Shown: positions 48,258 to 56,202, numbered from the stretch's first letter. The stretch is DNA of 64,000 nucleotides from Anaeromyxobacter paludicola (GCF_023169965.1 NZ_AP025592.1:3410001-3474000), one strand, 5' to 3'. Program-made: numbers and translations. Notes: generated by a model not told the origin, from the sequence alone.

Positions 48258-48716
48258 ATGAAGATCGTCGAATTCCTCCGCCCGGACGCCGTCGTCGGCG
48301 AGATCGCGGGCCAGTCCGGTCCCGCGGTGCTCGCGGAGCTCTGTCAGCCCATCGCCGCCGGCCTGAAGCTCGAGCCGCAGCGGCTCGTGGACATCCTCGT
48401 CGAGCGCGAGAAGCTCGGCTCGACCGGCATCGGCGACGGCGTCGCCATCCCCCACGGCAAGGTGCCGGGGCTGCCGGCGCTGGTGGCGAGCTTCGGGCGC
48501 TCGCGGGCCGGGGTGGACTTCCGCGCCATCGACGGGAAGCCGACCCACCTCTTCTTCACCCTCTTCGCCCCCGAGAACAGCGCCGGCGCCCACCTCAAGG
48601 CGCTCGCGCGCATCAGCCGGCTCTTCAAGAACGCCGGCTTCCGCGCCGCCATCCTGGAGGCGAAGGACGCGGCCGAGATCTACCGGCTCATCGAGACCGA
48701 GGACGGGCGCTACTAG
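48258..48716 (+). CDS. ptsN: Nitrogen PTS enzyme IIA (EIIA-Ntr)
   Basis: A 152-residue phosphocarrier. The conserved active-site region GDGVAIPHGKVPGL contains the phosphorylated His. FGRSRAGVDFRAIDGKPTHLFFTL is the family pattern. It is regulatory, linking nitrogen/potassium state to RpoN and envelope functions in other proteobacteria. The start at ATG 48258 matches the family's MKIVEFLRPD. The usual hprK, rapZ and HPr genes do not follow. Confidence 0.95.
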   Translation: MKIVEFLRPDAVVGEIAGQSGPAVLAELCQPIAAGLKLEPQRLVDILVEREKLGSTGIGDGVAIPHGKVPGLPALVASFGRSRAGVDFRAIDGKPTHLFFTLFAPENSAGAHLKALARISRLFKNAGFRAAILEAKDAAEIYRLIETEDGRY

Positions 48717-48941
48717 CCCGCCCGGCCGCCGCGCGCGGCCGGACCTGGGCTCCGCCCCGCCCGGTTGCATCCCACCCCGGCGGTGGGTGTACCGTCGGGG
48801 TGTGTCGGGACCCGTGGAGACCTTCGCTCTGGCCGCTCCCCTCGCCCACCCAGGCCGGAATGGCGAGTCTCGTCGAGCACTTGCGCGCGGCCGGGCGGCG
48901 GGCGCCGGCGGTGCCGCTCTTGCAGGAGCAAGCGGGTCGCG

Positions 48942-50876
48942 ATGAGCGCCGACAGATCCGCGCACCCCGGGCCGACCACCGGCCTGTTCTTCTGCCGCTG
49001 CGGGCCGAACCTCGGCGCCGTGGTCCGGGTGGGTGAGCTCGAGCGCGAGCCCTGGCCGGGCGCCGCGGTCCACCGCCACGCCTTCCTCTGCTCCGAGGAG
49101 GGGCAGGCGTTCCTGGTCGAGCGCGTCCGGGAGGGCGGGCTCGCGCGCGTGGTCGTGGCCGGCTGCTCCCCGCGCGAGCACCAGCGCACCTTCGAGCGGG
49201 CGCTCGCGCGCGCCGGCCTGCAGCCGCACCTGCTCCAGATGGCGAACCTGCGCGAGCAGGGCGAGTGGCGCGGGGGCGACCCCCAGGCGGCCACCGCCGC
49301 CGCCCGCGCCCTCGTCGGCGCCGCCCTGGCCCGCGTCGAGCGCCACCGGGCCTTGCCGCTCCGGTCGGTGGCGGCCTCGCTCGACGTGCTCGTGGTCGGC
49401 GCCGGGCCGGCCGGGCTCTCCGCCGCGCTGACGCTGGCCCGCGCCGGCCGCGAGGTCACGCTCGTGGAGCGGTCGGCCTCGCTCGGTGGGCTCGCCTGGG
49501 AGCTCGACCGGGTCCACCCCGGCGGCGCCTGCGCCTCCTGCTTCCTCGACCCGGTGGTGGACGAGGTGCTGCACCACCCGCGCATCCGGGTGCGCACGCG
49601 CTGCGAGCTCTCCTCCCTGCACGGCCGGCTCGGGCGCTTCGAGGCGCGGCTCTCGGCGCAGGCGCCCTTCGTGGACGCCGGCCGCTGCGTCGCCTCCGGC
49701 TGCTGCGAGGCGGCCTGCCCGGCGGAGGCGCCGGATCCCCGCGACGGCGGGCTCTCGCGCCGCAAGGCCATCGCGCTCCCAAGCTCGGGCGCCCTGCCGC
49801 ACACGGCGTCGCTCGATCCCGCGCGCTGCCTCCGCGGCGCCGGCGAGGACTGCCGGGCCTGCGCCGAGGCCTGCCCGGGCGGCGCGATCCGGCTCGACGC
49901 CGTTCCGCGCGAGGACGTGGTCGAGGTGGGCGCGGTGGTGCTCGCGACCGGGCTCGCCCCCGGGGCGCCGCCGGGCTCGCCGGGGGTGATCTCGGCCTGG
50001 CAGCTCGAGCGCCTGCTCCACCCGTCCGGCCCGACCGGTGGGGCGCTGCGGGGGCCCGGCGGGCGCGTGCCGGAGGCGGTGCTCCTGGCGCTCGCGGAGG
50101 GGGCCGAGGAGGCCGACGGCGACCTCGGCCGGCGCGTGCTGCTCGAGCTCGCCGGCCAGCTGCGGGCCCGCCACCCCGAGCTGCACCTCACCGTCGCCGG
50201 CGGCTGCGAGCTCGCGGCCGGCGCCGCCGAGCCCGCGCGCGCGCTCGCCCGCGAGGGCGTCCGCTTCGCGCCCGGCGCGCTCGCGCCCGACGGCGTCGCC
50301 CCGGGGCAGGACGGGCTCTGGGTGCGCCTCGCCTGGGAGGACCGGCCGCGCCGCGCCGACCTGGTCGTGGTCTGGACGCCGGTCCGGCCGGCCGAGGGGA
50401 GCGCGGCGCTCGCGGCCGCGCTCCGGCTGCCGCTCGATCCGCGCGGGTTCGTCGCCACCGCCGGCGCGCCCTTCCGCCCCACCGCCACCCGCACCCCCGG
50501 GCTCCACGTGGCCGGCGCCGCCGCCGGCCCGCGGACCATCGCGCAGGCCATCGGCGAGGGGGCCGCGGCGGCCGGCCTGGTGCTGTCCGAGCTCCCCCCG
50601 GGCGAGCGGCTCGAGATCGACCCGCTCGCCGCCGAGGTGGAGCCGTCGCGCTGCTCCGCCTGCGGCGTCTGCCTGCCGGCCTGCGCCGCGGGCGCGCTGT
50701 CGCGGGGGGAGGGCGGGCGCGCCCGGGTCGAGCCCGTCCACTGCACCGGCTGCGGCAGCTGCGCCGCGGCCTGCCCTTCCGGCGCCATCTCGGCGCCGCA
50801 CCACACCGCCGAGCAGCTGGGAGCCGAGCTCTCCGGCCTGCTCTCGGCGACGAACCCGCTGGAGGAGAGACGATGA
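48942..50876 (+). CDS. hdrA: Heterodisulfide reductase subunit A-like iron-sulfur flavoprotein
   Basis: 644 residues from ATG 48942, which places the CxCG motif (C18, C20) at the N-terminus as in HdrA. The FAD-binding Rossmann motif VVGAGPAGLSAAL begins near residue 149. An internal ferredoxin-like region has two sites: CVASGCCEAACP (C249, S252, C254, C255, C259), where the usual second Cys is Ser, and C296/C304/C307/C311. The C-terminal ferredoxin domain has two Cx2Cx2Cx3C sites (C571-C581 and C601-C611). HdrA proteins bifurcate or confurcate electrons between a hydrogenase and ferredoxin/disulfide partners. It is the first gene of a five-gene operon and overlaps the next by 4 bp. Confidence 0.93.
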   Translation: MSADRSAHPGPTTGLFFCRCGPNLGAVVRVGELEREPWPGAAVHRHAFLCSEEGQAFLVERVREGGLARVVVAGCSPREHQRTFERALARAGLQPHLLQMANLREQGEWRGGDPQAATAAARALVGAALARVERHRALPLRSVAASLDVLVVGAGPAGLSAALTLARAGREVTLVERSASLGGLAWELDRVHPGGACASCFLDPVVDEVLHHPRIRVRTRCELSSLHGRLGRFEARLSAQAPFVDAGRCVASGCCEAACPAEAPDPRDGGLSRRKAIALPSSGALPHTASLDPARCLRGAGEDCRACAEACPGGAIRLDAVPREDVVEVGAVVLATGLAPGAPPGSPGVISAWQLERLLHPSGPTGGALRGPGGRVPEAVLLALAEGAEEADGDLGRRVLLELAGQLRARHPELHLTVAGGCELAAGAAEPARALAREGVRFAPGALAPDGVAPGQDGLWVRLAWEDRPRRADLVVVWTPVRPAEGSAALAAALRLPLDPRGFVATAGAPFRPTATRTPGLHVAGAAAGPRTIAQAIGEGAAAAGLVLSELPPGERLEIDPLAAEVEPSRCSACGVCLPACAAGALSRGEGGRARVEPVHCTGCGSCAAACPSGAISAPHHTAEQLGAELSGLLSATNPLEERR

Positions 50877-51112
50877 GCGAGGAGACGAGCGGAGAGGTCG
50901 TGCGGCTCGACGCGGTCGGGATGCGCTGCCCGCACCCGGTGCTGGTGCTGTCGAACGCCACCGTGCACACGCCGCCCGGGACCATCGTGGAGATCACCGG
51001 GGACTGCGACACCTTCGAGCGGGACATCCGGCAGTTCTGCGAGCGCCGCAAGAAGACGGTGCTCGCGGTGCAGGGGACGCCGCCCAGGCTCACCATCCAG
51101 ATCCGGTACTAG
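50873..51112 (+). CDS. TusA-family sulfur carrier protein
   Basis: A 79-residue protein. The N-terminal strand VVRLDAVGMRCPHPVLVLS contains the CPxP signature with sulfur-binding C19. The rest follows the small alpha/beta TusA fold. TusA proteins receive persulfide and pass it on. Here the gene lies between hdrA and the hydrogenase genes, overlapping hdrA by 4 bp and 3 bp from the next, so it is an integral part of this operon. The acceptor is unknown. Confidence 0.93.
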   Translation: MSEETSGEVVRLDAVGMRCPHPVLVLSNATVHTPPGTIVEITGDCDTFERDIRQFCERRKKTVLAVQGTPPRLTIQIRY

Positions 51113-51115
51113 CGC

Positions 51116-52702
51116 GTGCCCCGCGACCCCCGGCTGGTGGCGTTCCTGTGCGACGGCTGCGCCTACGCGGCCGCCGACGCGGCCGGGCGGGCCCGGCTCG
51201 AGGTGCCGCACGAGCTGCTCTCGATCCGGGTCGTCTGCACCGGCCGGGTCGAGCCGGCGCTGGTGCTGCAGGCGTTCCGCGAGGGCGCGGACGGGGTGCT
51301 GGTGGCCGGCTGCCACCCCGGCGAGTGCCACCACGGCGGCGCGAACCTGGCGGCCGCCTCGCGCTTCGAGCTGCTCTCGGCCACCCTCCGCCAGCTCGGC
51401 GTGCCCGAGGGGCGGTTCCGGCTGGAGTGGATCGGGGCCGGCCAGCCGGATCGGTTCGCCCTGGTGGCGCGTGAGATGGTCGAGGGGCTGCGCGCGCTCG
51501 GGCCGCTCGAGTACGCCGGCCGGCTCGGCCCGGCGGCGGCGCCGCTGGCGGTCCCGGAGGCCGCCCCGCGCGCGCCCGGCCGGCCGCGCGTCGCCTTCTG
51601 GTGGAACAGCTCCTGCGGCGGCTGCGAGGAGGCGGTGGTGGACCTCGGCCCCGACCTCGCGCCGCTCCTCGGCGAGTGCGAGGTGGTGCTCTGGCCCTTC
51701 GCGCTCGACTACAAGCGCAGGGACGTGGAGGCGCTCCCCGACGGCAGCATCGACGTCGCCTTCCTGAACGGCGCGGTGCGGCTCGAGGACCAGCTGGAGT
51801 GGTCGCGCCTGCTGCGGCGCAAGGCGCGCCGGCTCGTCGCCGTCGGCGCCTGCGCGCAGCTCGGGGGCGTGGTCGGGCTCGGGAACCTCACCGGGCCGGG
51901 AGAGATCGAGGCCGCCGCGCGCACGCCGCTCGGCGCGGCGGCGCCGGAGCCGGTCGCCCCGCGCCCGGGCGAGCCGCGGCTCCCGCCGGTGCTGGCGCGC
52001 GTGGTCCCGCTCACCGAGGTGGTGGAGGTGGACGCCATCCTCCCCGGCTGCCCGCCCTCTCCCGAGCTGGTCCTCGCGGCGGTGCGCCGCCTCCTCGACC
52101 CGGCGCCGCTGCGGCCCGCCGAGGTGCTCGCGCCCGATCTCGCGCTCTGCGAGCGCTGCCCGCGGCGCGAGACCATGCCGGAGCGGCTCGAGCTCACGGC
52201 GCTGCGCCGGCTCGGCACCACCCAGCCCGACCCCGCCACCTGCTTCCTCGCCCAGGGGCTGCTCTGCATGGGCCCCGCGACGCGCCAGGGCTGCGGCGAC
52301 GACTGCGGCTGCGTGGGGGCCAACGTCCCCTGCCGCGGCTGCTTCGGCCCGCTCGACGGCGTCCGCGACCAGGGGGCCGCCTTCCTCGCCGCGCTCGGCA
52401 CGCTCCTCGCCGCGCCGGGGGAGCGCGGCCTGCGCGCGCTGGCGCGCACCGTGCCGGACCCGGCCGGCACCTTCTACCGCTACGGCCTCGCGGCGGCGAC
52501 GCTGCCGGCGCGGACGCCGCTGGCCGCCCCTCCCCAGCTCTCCCCGCCCGAGCGGGGAGGGAGCGCCGCGGAAGACCCGACGTCTCCCCCTCTCCCGCCC
52601 GAGCGGGGAGGGAGCGCCGCCGGAGACCCGACGTCTCCCCCTCTCCCGCGTGAGCGGGGGAGGGACGGGGAGGGGGCGCGGCGCAGGGAGGCGGAGGAAT
52701 GA
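51116..52702 (+). CDS. MvhD-MvhG fusion: hydrogenase iron-sulfur delta domain plus small subunit
   Basis: 528 residues, GTG start. Residues 1-135 match MvhD, the adapter to HdrA ([2Fe-2S] motifs LCDGCAYAAADAAG, CTGRV and AGCHPGECHHGGAN). Residues about 155-465 match MvhG, the small subunit of [NiFe] hydrogenases (SCGGCEEAVVDLG, GACAQLGG, PGCPPSPE, CERCP and a Cys-rich C-terminal part). In methanogens these are two proteins. The last 60 residues are a 17-residue repeat (PPERGGSAAEDPTSPPL), made from the GC-rich hairpin repeat. It overlaps mvhA by 4 bp. Confidence 0.9.
   Translation: MPRDPRLVAFLCDGCAYAAADAAGRARLEVPHELLSIRVVCTGRVEPALVLQAFREGADGVLVAGCHPGECHHGGANLAAASRFELLSATLRQLGVPEGRFRLEWIGAGQPDRFALVAREMVEGLRALGPLEYAGRLGPAAAPLAVPEAAPRAPGRPRVAFWWNSSCGGCEEAVVDLGPDLAPLLGECEVVLWPFALDYKRRDVEALPDGSIDVAFLNGAVRLEDQLEWSRLLRRKARRLVAVGACAQLGGVVGLGNLTGPGEIEAAARTPLGAAAPEPVAPRPGEPRLPPVLARVVPLTEVVEVDAILPGCPPSPELVLAAVRRLLDPAPLRPAEVLAPDLALCERCPRRETMPERLELTALRRLGTTQPDPATCFLAQGLLCMGPATRQGCGDDCGCVGANVPCRGCFGPLDGVRDQGAAFLAALGTLLAAPGERGLRALARTVPDPAGTFYRYGLAAATLPARTPLAAPPQLSPPERGGSAAEDPTSPPLPPERGGSAAGDPTSPPLPRERGRDGEGARRREAEE
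52529..52675. repeat. GC-rich hairpin repeat, copy 4 (within coding sequence)
   Basis: A 51-bp unit (start-to-start 52544 to 52595) is repeated about 2.4 times. Each unit carries the hairpin CTCCCCGC-CCGA-GCGGGGAG or close variants. It is translated as the C-terminal tail of the hydrogenase fusion protein. Confidence 0.8.
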
Positions 52703-54204
52703 GCCGCCGCATCACCATCGATCCCGTGACCCGGCTCGAGGGGCACGGCCGGATCGAGATCGCGCTCGACGAGCGGGGCGAGGTCCGCGACGCCTGGCTG
52801 CAGGTCCCGGAGCTGCGCGGGTTCGAGCGCTTCTGCGTGGGCCGGCCGGCCGAGGAGATGCCGCAGCTCACCGCGCACGTCTGCGGCGTCTGCCCCGCCG
52901 CGCACCACCTCGCGAGCGCGCGGGCCCTGGACGCGCTCTACGGCGCCGAGCCGCCGCCGGCGGCGCACGCCATCCGCGCGCTCTACTACCACCTGTTCCT
53001 CCTCGAGGACCACGCGCTCCACTTCTACTACCTGGGCGGCCCGGACCTCCTGCTCGGCGCCGACGCGCCGCAGGGGATGCGCAGCCTCTTCGGCGTGGTG
53101 GCCGCGCTCGGCAAGGAGGTGGGCGAGCGGGTGGTGGCGGCCCGCCGGGAGGCGCGCGGCCTCATGCAGGCCATCGGCGGCCGCACGGTCCACCCGGTCT
53201 TCGCGCTGCCCGGCGGCATCTCCCGGCCGCTCGCGAAGGAGACGCTGGAGCGGCTCCGCCGCGCCGCTCCCATGCTCCTCGACTTCGCCGGCTTCACCCT
53301 CGACGCCTTCGCGCGCCGGGTCCGCGGCGCGGCGGGGTACGAGGCGCTCCTCGCGAGCCCCGCCTTCCGGCTCGAGACCCACTCGATGGGCCAGGTGGAC
53401 GGCGAGGGCCGGCTCTCGTTCTACGGCGGGCGGCTCCGGGTGGTCGATCCGCGCGGCGACGAGCTCCTCTCCTTCGAGGGGAAGGACTACGCGCGCCACC
53501 TCGCCGAGCACGTCGAGCCCTGGACCTACGTGAAGTTCCCCTACCTGCGCGCCCAGGGCTGGCGCGGCTTCGAGGAGGGCGCCGCGAGCGGCCTCTACCG
53601 GGTGGGCCCGCTGGCGCGGCTCAACGCGGCCCCGCGCATGGCCACCCCGCGGGCCGGGGCGGAGCGGGAGCGGCTGTTCGAGGCGCTCGGCGGCCGGCCG
53701 GTGCACCAGACCCTGGCGTTCCACTGGGCGCGGCTCGTCGAGGCGCTCCAGGCGGCCGAGGCGATCGCGGCCGCGGCGTCGGACCCGCTGCTCGAGAGCC
53801 CCGAGGTGCGGCGCGTGCCCGAGCCGCTCGAGGCGCGCTGCCCGCCCGGCGGTGAGCTCGAGGGGGTGGGCGTGGTCGAGGCACCGCGCGGCACGCTCGT
53901 CCACCACTACCGCGCCGGCCCGGACGGCCTGCTCACCGGCGCGACGCTGCTCGTCGCGTCCCAGCACAACGCCGCGCCCATCCAGATCTCGGTGCGGCGC
54001 GCCGCCGCCGAGCTCATCCACGGCGGCCGGGTGGACGACCGGATCCTGAACACGCTCGAGATGGCCTTCCGCGCCTACGACCCGTGCAACGCCTGCGCCT
54101 CCCACGCGCTCCCGGGCGAGCTGGCGCTCGCGGTGACGATCCGCGGGCCGGGCGGCGAGGTGGTGCGGCGGCTCGCGCGCGGGGCCGGGCCGGACGGCGC
54201 GTGA
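52699..54204 (+). CDS. mvhA: [NiFe] hydrogenase large subunit, MvhA type (group 3)
   Basis: A 501-residue catalytic subunit. The L1 site is RLEGHGR with CGVCPAAHH (residues about 60-70). The L2 site DPCNACASH lies close to the end and is followed by a 32-residue tail expected to be removed on maturation. Four Cys ligate the Ni-Fe(CN)2CO centre. The sequence is of the cytoplasmic F420-non-reducing/Mvh type, with no twin-arginine partner or cytochrome b. It overlaps the protease gene by 4 bp. Confidence 0.95.
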   Translation: MSRRITIDPVTRLEGHGRIEIALDERGEVRDAWLQVPELRGFERFCVGRPAEEMPQLTAHVCGVCPAAHHLASARALDALYGAEPPPAAHAIRALYYHLFLLEDHALHFYYLGGPDLLLGADAPQGMRSLFGVVAALGKEVGERVVAARREARGLMQAIGGRTVHPVFALPGGISRPLAKETLERLRRAAPMLLDFAGFTLDAFARRVRGAAGYEALLASPAFRLETHSMGQVDGEGRLSFYGGRLRVVDPRGDELLSFEGKDYARHLAEHVEPWTYVKFPYLRAQGWRGFEEGAASGLYRVGPLARLNAAPRMATPRAGAERERLFEALGGRPVHQTLAFHWARLVEALQAAEAIAAAASDPLLESPEVRRVPEPLEARCPPGGELEGVGVVEAPRGTLVHHYRAGPDGLLTGATLLVASQHNAAPIQISVRRAAAELIHGGRVDDRILNTLEMAFRAYDPCNACASHALPGELALAVTIRGPGGEVVRRLARGAGPDGA

Positions 54205-54674
54205 CGGTGCTCGCGCTCTGCCTCGGGAACCGGATCCGTCGCGACGACGGCGTGGGCTGGCGCGTCGCCGCGGCGCTCCGGGCCGCCGCGCCGCCGGGGC
54301 TGGAGGTGCGCGAGACGGCGCTCTCCGGGCTTCACCTCCTGGACGAGATGGAGGGGTTCGAGGAGGTGGTGCTGGTGGACGCGGTCGCGAGCGGCCGCGC
54401 CGAGCCGGGCACGGTCCGCGACTTCCCGCTCTCCGACCTCCCCGCCACCGCGAGCCCCACCCCGCACGGCCTGGGGCTGCCCACGGCGGTGCGGGCCGCG
54501 GCGGCCATGGGCGCGCCGGTGCCCCGGGCGCTCCACGTGGTGACGGTGGAGGTGGCCGACATGACCACCCTCGGCGAGGGGCTCACGGCGGCCGTGGAGG
54601 CGGCCGTCCCCGAGGCGGTCGCCCGCGTGCTCGAGGTGCTGGTTCGGTGGCGTGACGCCGCCGGGACCCGTTGA
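54201..54674 (+). CDS. Hydrogenase maturation protease (HyaD/HoxW type, M52)
   Basis: A 157-residue endopeptidase with GNRIRRDDGVG near the N-terminus, LVDAV and two His-containing segments (PHGLG, LHVVTVEV), which supply nickel ligands. It cleaves the C-terminal peptide of the large subunit after Ni insertion. GTG start inside the mvhA stop. No hypABCDEF genes are nearby. Confidence 0.93.
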   Translation: MTVLALCLGNRIRRDDGVGWRVAAALRAAAPPGLEVRETALSGLHLLDEMEGFEEVVLVDAVASGRAEPGTVRDFPLSDLPATASPTPHGLGLPTAVRAAAAMGAPVPRALHVVTVEVADMTTLGEGLTAAVEAAVPEAVARVLEVLVRWRDAAGTR

Positions 54675-54698
54675 CAGGGGCGCAAAAGGAAATATACC
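54671..54698 (+). promoter_or_regulatory. Sigma-70 type promoter of the SH3-like lipoprotein gene
   Basis: TTGACA (54671-54676), a 16-bp spacer and TATACC (54693-54698). The -35 box overlaps the maturation-protease stop codon. Confidence 0.65.
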
Positions 54699-54787
54699 TC
54701 GCGGCCATTCGTAGAACGCCGTCGCGAGCCGCACCCGGGCGGACCTTCCGCCCGCGCGCCGCGCCCGCACCCAGGGAGGAAGCACCC

Positions 54788-55177
54788 GTGAATCGCACCC
54801 ACGTCCGCGCGGCCGCCTTCGCCGCTGCGCTCAGCGTCACCGCCTGCTCGCACGAGCCGCTCTTCCGGAGCGAGGCGGAGCTCCGCCAGAAGACCCTCAC
54901 CGTCCAGGGCACCACCGTCCCGGCCACGCTGGCCCGCGACGCCGCCGTCCAGTCGAGCCCGGCCGACGCCGCGCCGACCCTCGCCACCCTGCCGCGCGGC
55001 GCCGAGGTCTGGGCCGCCGACAAGGCGGTGCACGGCTACCGCCGGATCAAGACCGCCGACGGCAAGTCGGGCTACGTCGCCGAGCCGGCGCTGCAGATCG
55101 GCGTGGGCCACCCGGCGCCGCTGCAGCCGCAGCAGGCCGCCACGCCGGCCGAGCCGAAGGTGAGCGGCGCGAAGTAG
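54788..55177 (+). CDS. Lipoprotein with SH3-like domain
   Basis: 129 residues, GTG start after AGGGAGGA. A lipoprotein signal with lipobox VTAC is followed by a bacterial SH3-like fold (about residues 38-100, TLPRGAEVWAADKAVHGYRRIKTADGKSGYVAE). It ends in a short Pro/Ala-rich tail. Such domains often bind cell-wall peptide. It has its own promoter and terminator. Confidence 0.85.
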   Translation: MNRTHVRAAAFAAALSVTACSHEPLFRSEAELRQKTLTVQGTTVPATLARDAAVQSSPADAAPTLATLPRGAEVWAADKAVHGYRRIKTADGKSGYVAEPALQIGVGHPAPLQPQQAATPAEPKVSGAK

Positions 55178-55207
55178 GTCCGCGCCCGCCCATTCCCCGC
55201 GTCACCG

Positions 55208-55237
55208 AGCGGCGGGCTCCTCGCGGGGCCCGCCGCT
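55208..55237 (+). terminator. Rho-independent terminator
   Basis: A perfect 10-bp stem AGCGGCGGGC / GCCCGCCGCT, then TCTTCTTC. It ends the SH3-like lipoprotein transcript. Confidence 0.75.
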
Positions 55238-55256
55238 TCTTCTTCGCGGTGCCGCT

Positions 55257-55375
55257 GCCCCCTCCCTGTCCCTCCCCCGCTTCGCGGGAGAGGGGAAGAG
55301 CGGCCCGCGGGAGCAATCTCAGACGCGCCGCGCTGCACTCTCCTCGCGCGGGGCGGAGGGGAGGGGCCCCGGCGC
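55257..55375. repeat. GC-rich hairpin repeats, copies 5 and 6
   Basis: Copy 5 (55257-55301) starts with nearly the same 25 bases as copy 1. Copy 6 (55331-55375) is a GGGGAGGGGC-rich partner arm. Confidence 0.65.
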
Positions 55376-55381
55376 CGCCGG

Positions 55382-55497
55382 GGAGGGGCGCAGCCCCTCC
55401 ATGCCGGGCGAGCCTGGGCAGTCGCGAAGGCGACAGCCCAGGCGCAAGGGACCCGGCGAGCAGGGTGAGGCCCCGCCGGGCTTCGCCTGGCGGGGCG
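55382..55497. repeat. Multi-hairpin element
   Basis: Successive stems. 55382-55400 is GGAGGGG / CCCCTCC. 55412-55443 is GCCTGGGC-A-GTCGC-GAAG-GCGAC-A-GCCCAGGC, a fully symmetric two-part stem, enclosed by GCCGGG (55403) and CCCGGC (55452). 55471-55495 is CCCCGCC / GGCGGGG. It lies just beyond lepB's 3' end. Confidence 0.65.
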
Positions 55498-55512
55498 GGG
55501 CGCAGCCCCGTG

Positions 55513-56202
55513 TCAATGATCCACGCGGTGGAACAGGCGCGTCCACCGCGGGCCCGAGGGGCCCCACGACGCCAGCGCCATGACCGCCCGCCCCTTGATG
55601 CGCCCGATGGGCACCGGCCCGAAGACGCGGCTGTCGGCGCTGTGGTCGCGGTGGTCGCCGGCCAGCCAGACGGTGCCGGGCGGCACCACCACCTCGGGCA
55701 CGTCGCCGCAGTAGGCCGAGGGCGTGCAGTAGCTCCCGTAGCGGTGCCGCTCGAGCTGCTCCTCGAAGGCCACGCACGGCTCCTCCGTCCAGGGGCCGCC
55801 CTCGGGCTTGTTCCAGTAGGCGCAGGGGCCGGGGACGCGCTGCCGCGGCGCCGGCTGGCCGTTGAGCCAGAGCGCGCCGTCGCGGATCTCCACCCGGTCG
55901 CCGCCCACCGCCACCACCCGCTTGATGAGGTCGTCGGAGCGCGGGTTGCCGGGGGGCGCGAGCAGCACCACGACGTCGCCGCGCTTCGGCGCCGACCACT
56001 GGAGCTGGGTGCTCTCGGTGAACGGCAGCCGCGCGCCGTAGGCCCACTTCTCGACGATGACGTAGTCGCCGATCTGCAGGGTCGGGATCATCGAGCCCGA
56101 GGGGATGTAGACCGCCTCGTAGAGGAGGGTCCGGAAGGCCAGCACCGCCAGGATGGTGAGGACCCAGCCGCGGACCTCCCGCTTCACCTTGTCACTGTCC
56201 AC
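55513..56202 (-). CDS. lepB: Signal peptidase I
   Basis: A 229-residue inner-membrane serine protease removing Sec signal peptides. One N-terminal membrane helix precedes the catalytic dyad S37 (PSGSMIPTL) and K94 (DDLIKRVVAVGGD). The C-terminal GDHRDHSADSR box is present. It has a Cys-bearing insertion (about 125-165, C-x-x-... YCTPSAYC) typical of longer bacterial SPases. Confidence 0.96.
   Translation of the reverse strand: MDSDKVKREVRGWVLTILAVLAFRTLLYEAVYIPSGSMIPTLQIGDYVIVEKWAYGARLPFTESTQLQWSAPKRGDVVVLLAPPGNPRSDDLIKRVVAVGGDRVEIRDGALWLNGQPAPRQRVPGPCAYWNKPEGGPWTEEPCVAFEEQLERHRYGSYCTPSAYCGDVPEVVVPPGTVWLAGDHRDHSADSRVFGPVPIGRIKGRAVMALASWGPSGPRWTRLFHRVDH

Larger units (their letters stand above)
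55178..55512. other. Repeat- and hairpin-filled gap between SH3-like lipoprotein and lepB
   Basis: 335 bp with no gene. It holds the terminator, two GC-rich hairpin-repeat copies (55257-55301, 55331-55375) and a run of stable hairpins up to the lepB stop codon. Confidence 0.7.

Noticed and set aside
48860-49036. Short ATG frame (59 codons) overlapping the hdrA start
   Set aside because: It overlaps the first hdrA codons, has no recognisable domain, and its last part is an out-of-frame reading of hdrA.
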